Source: JAOADN01 sp049323795
Lineage (GTDB): Bacteria > Pseudomonadota > Alphaproteobacteria > Rhodobacterales > Rhodobacteraceae
Length of the DNA stretch: 64,000 nucleotides
Assembly: GCA_049323795.1 (NCBI GenBank)
Contig: JBMOOH010000009.1
Span: forward strand, 62,001 to 126,000
Direction: 5' to 3'
Under the pieces are notes generated by a model. It was given only the letters and a program-made list of their open reading frames with translations. It was not told where the DNA came from and did no database searches. Positions 58,183 to 64,000 of the stretch are shown here, piece by piece (within the stretch, counting starts at the first letter, position 1; each line of letters opens with the position of its first letter). The position numbers were made by a program, and so were the translations under genes.

Positions 58183-58513
58183 CAGGCTTCTGCCACGGGG
58201 AGCCTGCCAGAGGGGGATTGGCGATGACGGGCATGTGCCGACGCTGTGGTGAGGGGCGGGGTGGCAGGCACCAATCCTGCCCTGCGGCGCCGCGTCCGGC
58301 CAAAAACAAAGGGCCCCGAACGGCCGGGACCCTTTGCCACCCCACGTGTACACCGTACCACCACACGTGATCGCTGAAAGGTCTCGGCCTACTGGCCTGT
58401 GGACACAGGGATACCACGGCAGCGGGGGCAATCAAGAAAATGCTTCCGCCGATTTTAGTCAAAGTCCGGCCTGGCAGGCCCCATGTCCGGACCGGGATCC
58501 GGGGCCGGCGGTG
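58183..58513. other. 331-bp spacer with a terminator and no gene
   Basis: Between convergent eve and DUF2853 genes. It holds the hairpin at 58307-58336 and two CACGTG palindromes near 58344 and 58363; no ORF of note. Confidence 0.4.
58307..58336. terminator. Terminator-like hairpin after the tsaD operon
   Basis: CAAAGGGCCCCG and CGGGACCCTTTG form a stem with one mismatch and a short loop, with A-rich bases on the left (CAAAAACAAA), which as T's suit a left-going transcript ending here. It lies between convergent operons and may act both ways. Confidence 0.6.
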
Positions 58514-58855
58514 TCAGCCGTAGACCCTTTCCTTGCCGAAATGCTTCGTCAGCATGTAGTAGACCACGGCGCGATACTTGTTCCGCTCGGACTTGCCATA
58601 GGTCTCCATCGCGGCGTTGATCGCGTCCATGAGCTGCGGGCCGTCCCTGAGTCCGAGCTTCCTGATCAGGAAATTGTTCTTGATCGTCTCAAGCTCGGCC
58701 GCCTGACCTGCGGCGACGGTGGCGGAATCCGGCGAATAGATTGCGGGCCCGCAGCCGATCGTCACCTTCGTGAGCAGGTCCATATCGGGTGTCATCTTGC
58801 ACTTTTCCCTCAGATCGGCCGCATATCTGGCGATCAGATCGTCCCGCTTCCCCAT
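58514..58855 (-). CDS. DUF2853-family protein
   Basis: The 113-residue protein matches the DUF2853 family: MGKRDDLIARYAADLREKCK, then CGPAIYSPDSATVAAGQAAE and a C-terminal YRAVVYYMLTKHFGKERVYG, here given in part. It is small, soluble and helical; function unknown. GGAG is 9 bp upstream of the ATG. It lies downstream of ahcY on the same strand with a 149-bp gap. Confidence 0.88.
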   Translation of the reverse strand: MGKRDDLIARYAADLREKCKMTPDMDLLTKVTIGCGPAIYSPDSATVAAGQAAELETIKNNFLIRKLGLRDGPQLMDAINAAMETYGKSERNKYRAVVYYMLTKHFGKERVYG

Positions 58856-59004
58856 TGCATACTCCCTCGGTTTGCCCGCCGATCCCACCCTGCGGACGGC
58901 GGGCGAAGGATAAGGGTGCGCAGGGCGGATTGGCAAAGCAAAACCGGACAGGCCGCACCCCGATGCGCGGATCGCGGCCTGCCCGTATCGCCGGCGGGGC
59001 GGCC

Positions 59005-60399
59005 TCAGTAGCGGTAGTGGTCCGACTTGAACGGCCCGTCCACGGTGACGCCGATGTAGTCCGCCTGGTCGGGCCTGAGCTGGGTGAGCTTCGCGCCGAT
59101 CTTCTTCAGATGCAGCCTCGCGACCTTCTCGTCGAGGTGCTTGGGCAGGATGTAGACGCCGGGGGCGTAGTCCCTGCCCCGGGTCCAGAGTTCGATCTGC
59201 GCGAGAACCTGGTTGGTGAAGGAGGCCGACATCACGAAGGACGGGTGGCCGGTGGCGTTGCCGAGGTTCAGAAGGCGGCCTTCGGACAGAAGGATGATCC
59301 TGTTGCCCGAGGGCATCTCGATCATGTCCACCTGGTCCTTGATGTTGGTCCACTTGTGGTTCCGCAGGGCCGCGACCTGGATCTCGTTGTCGAAATGCCC
59401 GATGTTGCCGACGATCGCCATGTTCTTCATCTGCCGCATGTGTTCGATGCGGATCACGTCCCTGTTGCCGGTCGTCGTGATGAAGATGTCGGCGTCCTGC
59501 ACCACATCCTCGAGAAGGACCACCTCGTAGCCGTCCATCGCCGCCTGGAGGGCGCAGATCGGATCGACCTCGGTGACCTTGACCCGCGCGCCGGCGCCGC
59601 GGAGCGAGGCCGCCGAGCCCTTGCCCACGTCGCCGTAGCCGCAGACGACCGCGACCTTGCCGGCCATCATCGTGTCGGTGGCGCGGCGGATGCCGTCCAC
59701 GAGCGATTCCCTGCAGCCGTACTTGTTGTCGAACTTCGACTTGGTGACGCTGTCGTTGACGTTGATCGCCGGGAAGGGAAGCAGGCCGCGCCTGTGGAGG
59801 TCGTAGAGACGGTGAACGCCCGTCGTCGTCTCTTCCGACACGCCGCGGATCGCGTCGCGCTGCTTGCCGAACCAGCCCGGTGACTGCGCGATGCGCTTCC
59901 TGATCTGGTCGAAGAGCGCCACTTCCTCCTCGGACTTCGGGACGGCGATCAGGTCGGTCTCGCCCGCCTCGACCCGCGCGCCCATGAGGATGTAGAGCGT
60001 CGCGTCCCCGCCATCGTCGAGGATCATGTTGCAGGTGCCCTCGGGGAACTGGAAGATCCGGTCCGTGTAGGCCCAGTATTCCTCGAGCGTCTCGCCCTTG
60101 ATGGCGAAGACGGGCGTGCCGGATCGCGCGATGGCCGCAGCGGCGTGGTCCTGGGTCGAGAAGATGTTGCACGAGGCCCAGCGCACGTCCGCCCCGAGCG
60201 CCTTCAGCGTCTCGATCAGCACGGCCGTCTGGACGGTCATGTGCAGCGACCCGGCGATGCGCGCGCCCTTGAGCGGTTGCGACGCAGCGAATTCCTCGCG
60301 GAGCGCCATCAGCCCCGGCATCTCGGTTTCGGCGATGTCGAGCTCCTTGCGGCCGAAGTCCGCGAGGGCGATGTCCTTGACGATGTAATCCTTGGCCAT
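59005..60399 (-). CDS. ahcY: S-adenosylhomocysteine hydrolase
   Basis: AhcY splits SAH to adenosine and homocysteine and so keeps methylation going. The 464-residue length with the 40-residue insert is typical for proteobacteria. Visible are GARIAGSLHMTVQTAVLIET, CNIFSTQDHAAAAI, the NAD-binding VVCGYGDVGKGSAASL, and the C-terminal KSDHYRY. AAGGAAA precedes the ATG. In related bacteria ahcY follows hvrA; here four genes lie between. No SAH riboswitch could be recognised upstream. Confidence 0.97.
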   Translation of the reverse strand: MAKDYIVKDIALADFGRKELDIAETEMPGLMALREEFAASQPLKGARIAGSLHMTVQTAVLIETLKALGADVRWASCNIFSTQDHAAAAIARSGTPVFAIKGETLEEYWAYTDRIFQFPEGTCNMILDDGGDATLYILMGARVEAGETDLIAVPKSEEEVALFDQIRKRIAQSPGWFGKQRDAIRGVSEETTTGVHRLYDLHRRGLLPFPAINVNDSVTKSKFDNKYGCRESLVDGIRRATDTMMAGKVAVVCGYGDVGKGSAASLRGAGARVKVTEVDPICALQAAMDGYEVVLLEDVVQDADIFITTTGNRDVIRIEHMRQMKNMAIVGNIGHFDNEIQVAALRNHKWTNIKDQVDMIEMPSGNRIILLSEGRLLNLGNATGHPSFVMSASFTNQVLAQIELWTRGRDYAPGVYILPKHLDEKVARLHLKKIGAKLTQLRPDQADYIGVTVDGPFKSDHYRY

Positions 60400-60486
60400 A
60401 AGCTCGGTTTCCTTGAATGCGTCGCGCGGTCAGATAGCATTCCGCGCCGCGGTGGACAACGCCGCATCGGGAAACGGGAAAACGAC

Positions 60487-61104
60487 GTGGCGAAACCCGC
60501 GCGCGCTTGGCAGAGGATGCTGTCGGGTCGCAGGCTCGACCTGCTCGACCCGACGCCGATGGACATCGAGATCGAGGACATCGCGCATGGCCTGGCCTTC
60601 GTCGCGCGCTGGAACGGACAGACGGTCGGCGACTGGCCCTATTCGGTGGCAGAGCATTCGCTATTGGTGGAGGAGATCTTCTCGCGCGCCGAGCCGGCGG
60701 CCCCTGCGCGCTGGCGGCTTGCCGCGCTTCTTCACGATGCGCCCGAATATGTGATCGGCGACATGATCAGCCCGGTCAAGGCCGCCGTCGGGCCCGGATA
60801 CGGCGACCTCGACGAAAGGCTGGCTGCGGCCATCCACCTGCGCTTCGGCCTGCCGGCCATGCTTCCGAAGGGGGTGAAGGCGGCGATCAAGAGGGCGGAC
60901 AGGGTGTCGGCCTGGCTTGAAGCCGTGCACATCGCAGGCTTCACCCTGGCCGAGGCGGACCGCTTCTTCGGAAGGCCCGACGAGGCGCGTGTCCGGGGCC
61001 TCGGCATCAGGCTGCGCGCACCGGTGGATGTGCGCGCAGCCTACCTGTCAAGACACGAAGAGCTTCTGTCGCAACTCACGGCTCAGGCTTCCGCGGCGAA
61101 GTGA
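60487..61104 (+). CDS. HD-domain phosphohydrolase (YfbR-like)
   Basis: The 205-residue protein is an HD-superfamily metal-dependent hydrolase. Metal ligands appear in the expected order: histidine in SVAEHSLLVEEIF, HD in ALLHDAPEYVIGDMISPVKA, and aspartate in KRADRVSAWLEA. It resembles YfbR-type 5'-nucleotidases or YedJ relatives. The start is the GTG at 60487, preceded by GGGAAA; the frame upstream overlaps the ahcY promoter. It is divergent from ahcY with 87 bp between. Confidence 0.88.
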   Translation: MAKPARAWQRMLSGRRLDLLDPTPMDIEIEDIAHGLAFVARWNGQTVGDWPYSVAEHSLLVEEIFSRAEPAAPARWRLAALLHDAPEYVIGDMISPVKAAVGPGYGDLDERLAAAIHLRFGLPAMLPKGVKAAIKRADRVSAWLEAVHIAGFTLAEADRFFGRPDEARVRGLGIRLRAPVDVRAAYLSRHEELLSQLTAQASAAK

Positions 61105-61226
61105 AACCACTTGCGCCGCGGCACTTCGGTGCGGCGCGGCCCGGCGCTGCCGGTCGGCCGCGGCGGGCTGCGGAACGGCTCGATACGGGTGGCAATCAGA
61201 AGGCTTTCTGCAAGAATCGATAACAT
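61083..61226 (-). CDS. Small protein (47 aa) with strong ribosome-binding site
   Basis: A short gene: AAAGGAG lies 9 bp before the ATG at 61226, and the frame reads MLSILAESLLIATRIEPFRS followed by a Pro/Arg-rich middle and an aromatic, acidic end (KWFHFAAEA). The N-terminal ten or so residues are a hydrophobic helix. It overlaps the 3' end of the convergent HD gene by 22 bp and is divergent from the GcvA-type LysR gene. No family recognised. Confidence 0.5.
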   Translation of the reverse strand: MLSILAESLLIATRIEPFRSPPRPTGSAGPRRTEVPRRKWFHFAAEA

Positions 61227-61323
61227 GTCATTGGCTCCTTTCCAGTCTCCATGTTGCATGGTATGCGTTATAGATGCAGTTTGCCAGTCAGGAAGATTTC
61301 AGACATGAAAGCCAGGCTATCAT

Positions 61324-62202
61324 ATGGCCTATCCTGACTGGAAACTCATGCCATCGCTTTCCGCGCTCCGGGCCTTCGAGGCGGCCGCGCGTCTGGGGGG
61401 CTTCAGCGCGGCGGCGCGGGTGCTGAACGTGACGCATGCCGCCGTCGCCCAGCAGGTGCGCGCACTCGAGGCGGATCTCGGCACCGCGCTTATCCATCGC
61501 GAAGGCCGCGGCATGCTTCTCACGCCGGAGGGTGCGCGCCTTGGCGCCGCGCTGAGCGACGGCTTCGGGATCATCCAGGCCGCCCTGGGGACGATCCGGT
61601 CGCAGCGCGACGGCGATCCGGTGACGGTCACCACGACGCCCGGCTTCGCGGTGCAGTGGATGATGCCCCGGCTGTGGAAGTTCTGGGAGGAACACCCCGA
61701 CATCGGCGTGTCGCTCCGGCCCGACCACCGCCTGATCGACCTCCGGCGCGAGGGGATCGACGTCGGCATCCGGTTCGGCACCGGCCGGTGGCCGGGCGTC
61801 GATGCGGAGTTCCTGACCTCGGCCCGCTACGTGATCGTCGGCGCACCGGACATCCTGGGCGACAGGGAAAGCCTGAGCGTGGCCGAAATGCTGTCGATGC
61901 CCTGGGTCGGCGAAGAGAACTGGCCCGAGGGGGCGAACTGGCTGATGAGCCACGGGATCGACCCTGCGCGGCTCGACATGACCGTCTTCGCCACCGAAGA
62001 GCTTGCCCGATCGGCGGCCGTCCAGGGCTATGGACTGCACGTCGAGAGCGCGGCGCTGGTCGAGGAGGACATCGGCGAAGGCCGACTCCGGGTGGTGTTC
62101 GACCCGCAGGACGACCGTCCGGCCTACTTCATCGTGACCCCGCCCGGCCCGCAGCGCGCCGCGGCCCGGACGTTCGTGAGATGGCTGCGCGCCAGCGTCT
62201 AG
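61324..62202 (+). CDS. LysR-family regulator, GcvA-like
   Basis: The 292-residue regulator has the GcvA-group N terminus (LMPSLSALRAFEAAARLGGF, then AAVAQQVRALEADLGTALIH) and a C-terminal ligand domain with VGIRFGTGRWPGVDAEFL. The spacer to the divergent 47-residue gene includes a GCAT-GGT-ATGC dyad (61256-61266) that may be part of its binding site. Its stop overlaps that of convergent hvrA by 4 bp. The regulated genes are unknown. Confidence 0.92.
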   Translation: MAYPDWKLMPSLSALRAFEAAARLGGFSAAARVLNVTHAAVAQQVRALEADLGTALIHREGRGMLLTPEGARLGAALSDGFGIIQAALGTIRSQRDGDPVTVTTTPGFAVQWMMPRLWKFWEEHPDIGVSLRPDHRLIDLRREGIDVGIRFGTGRWPGVDAEFLTSARYVIVGAPDILGDRESLSVAEMLSMPWVGEENWPEGANWLMSHGIDPARLDMTVFATEELARSAAVQGYGLHVESAALVEEDIGEGRLRVVFDPQDDRPAYFIVTPPGPQRAAARTFVRWLRASV

Positions 62203-62510
62203 ATTGCCAGATCGTCGAGCGACTTCCCTGCTGCGAGCGCCGCCTCGACCCAGCGCGGCCGCCGGCCCCGCCCGGTCCAGGTCTGGCTGCGGTCCGCGGG
62301 GTTGGCGTATTTCGGACTGACCGTCCGCTTCGGACCCTTTCCGCCGGCCACAAGCTCGTCGAGCTCGAAACCCAGCGACCTGGCCGTTTCCGCGACGGCG
62401 GCGAGCGCTTCCCTCTTTTTCCTGCTTTCGAATCCTGAAATGGCCCTGGCAACCCGCGATTGAAGATCCTTGAGTTCCTTCAGCGAAAGCGAGTCGAGAT
62501 CGATATTCAC
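62199..62510 (-). CDS. hvrA: H-NS family regulator HvrA
   Basis: The 103-residue nucleoid protein has an N-terminal coiled coil (LDSLSLKELKDLQSRVARAI) and the C-terminal H-NS DNA-binding motif PKYANPADRSQTWTGRGRRP-RWVEAAL. In Rhodobacter HvrA tunes photosynthesis and nitrogen genes and is encoded next to regA, as here (100 bp downstream of regA). Confidence 0.93.
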   Translation of the reverse strand: MNIDLDSLSLKELKDLQSRVARAISGFESRKKREALAAVAETARSLGFELDELVAGGKGPKRTVSPKYANPADRSQTWTGRGRRPRWVEAALAAGKSLDDLAI

Positions 62511-62610
62511 GTGCCGTTCTCCAAAATGGTGACACGAGTGTGTCTAATACTGTTCCTGAGGTATTGGAATATGCATTCCTCGGCACGTCGGGCCGGAAGG
62601 CGGAAACTTC

Positions 62611-63165
62611 CTATCGGGGACTTCTCTTGGCGAGAATGCGCTGAAGCGTCCGCCGGTGCATGCTGAGGCGGCGCGCGGTTTCGGAAACGTTTCGGTCGCA
62701 GAGTTCGTAGACCCGCTGGATATGCTCCCACCGGACCCTGTCGGCGGACATCGGATTGTCCGGCGGGGGCGGCATGGCTTTGCGCCGCGACAGCAGCGCA
62801 TTGGTAATGTCGTTGGCATCGGCCGGTTTCGAAAGGTAATCCGTCGCGCCGATCTTCACCGCCGCCACCGCGGTCGCGATCGCGCCGTATCCGGTCAGCA
62901 CGACGATCCTGCAATCGGGGCGGCGTTCGCGCAGGGTTTCGACGACGTCGAGCCCGTTGCCGTCCTCGAGACGGAGGTCGATGACGGCATAGGCGGGCGG
63001 CCGCGCGACCGCGATGGCCTTGCCGGCTGCGACGCCCTCGGCCGTCACAGGCTCGAAACCCCGACGCTCCATCGCACGGGCAAGACGCGTCAGGAACGGT
63101 GCATCGTCATCCACAAGCAGAAGCGTACGGTCGTCGCCGAGGTCTTCGGTATGTTCTTCCGACAT
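62611..63165 (-). CDS. regA: Redox response regulator RegA/PrrA/ActR
   Basis: The 184-residue response regulator has an N-terminal receiver domain with phospho-acceptor Asp63 in AVIDLRLEDGNGL and the acidic LLLVDDDAPFLTRL, a proline linker (PPPPDNPMSADRV) and a Fis-type helix-turn-helix VYELCDRNVSETARRLSMHR-RTLQRIL, nearly invariant among RegA homologues. Phosphorylated by RegB at low oxygen, it controls photosynthesis, respiration, carbon and nitrogen fixation genes. It is divergent from regB. Confidence 0.97.
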   Translation of the reverse strand: MSEEHTEDLGDDRTLLLVDDDAPFLTRLARAMERRGFEPVTAEGVAAGKAIAVARPPAYAVIDLRLEDGNGLDVVETLRERRPDCRIVVLTGYGAIATAVAAVKIGATDYLSKPADANDITNALLSRRKAMPPPPDNPMSADRVRWEHIQRVYELCDRNVSETARRLSMHRRTLQRILAKRSPR

Positions 63166-63430
63166 TGGTCTCCGCCTGTCCTTCAGGTCTTTCTAGCCTA
63201 CACTGCGCCACGGTCAAATGGGTCGCCGATCGGCAGGGCGGCAGGCCCGTCGCGCATCCGCGGGGCGCGCCCTTCCGGAAAGACGATCCTCCCGGAACCC
63301 GGGCCGCCGATCCGGTCAGGGAGCATCCCGACCTCTCAGGCGCAGATTGATCGCCCATGAGGGCCGGACTATCACTCGGGTCTGGCGTCACCCGGCGCGG
63401 GCGTACGAAGTGGGCAGCAGGCGGAAAGAC
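63166..63430. promoter_or_regulatory. Divergent regA-regB promoter region
   Basis: 265 bp without a gene. It must hold both promoters; GC is high and no clear sigma-70 elements were seen. senC, found in this place next to regA in some Rhodobacter species, is absent. Confidence 0.4.
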
Positions 63431-64000
63431 ATGCGCGGGGACCTCCCCGGCGGGCTCGACGGCCGGAGCGAGTGGGTCCGCCTTCGCACCCTGATCGCGC
63501 TGCGCTGGGCGGCCATCGCGGGGCAGATCGCGGCGATCGCCGCGGCGGCCCTCATCTACGATCTGCAGATCGAGATCCCGCTGACGCTGGCCGTCGTCGG
63601 CGCGGCCGTCGCCTTCAACCTGACCGCAACGATCGTCTATCCGCCGAACCACCGGCTGTCGGAATCCGGCGCGGCGATGACCTTCCTGTTCGACTCGGTC
63701 CAGCTTGCCGTGCTCCTTGCCCTGACGGGCGGCCTGACCAACCCGTTCGCGGTGCTCATACTGGCGCCGGCGACGGTTGCGGCGACGGCGCTGCGTCCGC
63801 GGGCGGCGCTCTTCGTGGGCGCGGTCACGATCGCGCTGGTCACCGCGGTCGAGCTTGTCCACATGCCGCTGCGGCTTCCGGACGGAACGCCGCTGACGAT
63901 CCCGCCGCTGCTCGAATTCGGCCTCTGGATGGCGATCGTGACCGGGATCGTCTTCCTCGGTCTCTACGCCCAGCGCGTCGCGTCGGAGATCCACGCGATG
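63431..64000 (+). CDS. regB: Redox sensor kinase RegB/PrrB, N-terminal part
   Basis: The first 190 codons of the sensor kinase, cut by the window edge. The ATG at 63431 is preceded by GCGGAAAG. About six membrane helices are visible, starting IALRWAAIAGQIAAIAAAAL, and the quinone-sensing motif GGLTNPF sits at residues 100-106, as in RegB. The kinase H-box and redox cysteine lie outside the window. It pairs with the divergent regA. Confidence 0.96.
   Translation, partial: MRGDLPGGLDGRSEWVRLRTLIALRWAAIAGQIAAIAAAALIYDLQIEIPLTLAVVGAAVAFNLTATIVYPPNHRLSESGAAMTFLFDSVQLAVLLALTGGLTNPFAVLILAPATVAATALRPRAALFVGAVTIALVTAVELVHMPLRLPDGTPLTIPPLLEFGLWMAIVTGIVFLGLYAQRVASEIHAM

Noticed and set aside
60400..60486. 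Possible SAH or SAM/SAH riboswitch upstream of ahcY
   Set aside because: The 87-bp spacer lacks the conserved stems and purine-rich core of these riboswitches as far as I can see, and it is shared with a divergent gene start.
1..64000. CRISPR arrays, rRNA operons or insertion sequences
   Set aside because: No regularly spaced repeats of CRISPR type, no rRNA sequence and no transposase ORF with terminal inverted repeats were seen.

Overview
This 64 kb window is chromosomal DNA of a high-GC alphaproteobacterium, almost certainly a member of the Rhodobacteraceae/Rhodobacterales. The evidence is the RegA/RegB (PrrA/PrrB) redox two-component pair with the H-NS-like regulator HvrA and ahcY nearby, the alphaproteobacterial HemY with a C-terminal zinc ribbon, the mitofilin-like protein next to hemD, a DUF6478-type protein, and dense head-to-tail packing with many ATGA/TGATG overlaps. 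The species cannot be named from the sequence. Because GC is high, most long ORFs on the strand opposite a real gene are shadows.

Layout of the left host part (1-36.25 kb): the 3' end of dxs; a Slt-type lytic transglycosylase divergent from dapA; smpB; a YtcJ-like amidohydrolase; an EamA permease; sseA and an aromatic aminotransferase; a marR-emrA-emrB efflux operon; glnK-amtB with a candidate NtrC site; a class A penicillin-binding protein; mlaA-mlaC (outer-membrane lipid asymmetry); a pared-down type I secretion ABC protein with its membrane fusion partner; a ridA/GDPD/acyltransferase/phhB operon; a peroxiredoxin; an NAD(P)H:FAD reductase; a repeat-dense spacer; rsmD followed by a 15-codon stump of a HAD phosphatase gene; map; a molybdopterin-domain protein plus GNAT enzyme; an OmpA-domain protein; a LysR regulator; a DUF6478 pair; ilvD; and a Rieske oxygenase.

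The striking region is 36,284-51,632, a 15.3 kb integrated element. A 16-bp direct repeat (attL/attR) splits a host tRNA-Thr(CGU) gene inside its anticodon arm, leaving the 3' half at 36,248-36,299 and the 5' half at 51,617-51,656. The element carries its own intact tRNA-Thr(CGU) just inside attL. It encodes a tyrosine integrase and an AlpA/Xis-type HTH protein next to attR, two proteins of unknown function, and a long left-going operon with a DUF4055-type portal, a small-terminase-like protein and a large terminase split into separate ATPase and nuclease genes. I found no recognisable capsid, tail, lysis or holin/endolysin set. Next to attL lies cargo: a three-gene operon headed by a TIGR04255-family protein, and a CoiA-like PD-(D/E)xK nuclease. 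The most economical reading is a phage satellite that brings its own packaging motor but must borrow a helper's capsid and tail, with a candidate anti-phage cargo cassette. A decayed prophage is the main alternative. A perfect DnaA box, three copies of a rare 10-bp palindrome and a large inverted repeat are candidate replication or control sites.

The right host part (51.7-64 kb) holds hemY-mitofilin-hemD, tsaD-gpsA-yciI-eve, DUF2853, ahcY, an HD-domain protein, a 47-codon small gene, a GcvA-type LysR regulator, hvrA, regA and the 5' part of regB, which runs off the window.
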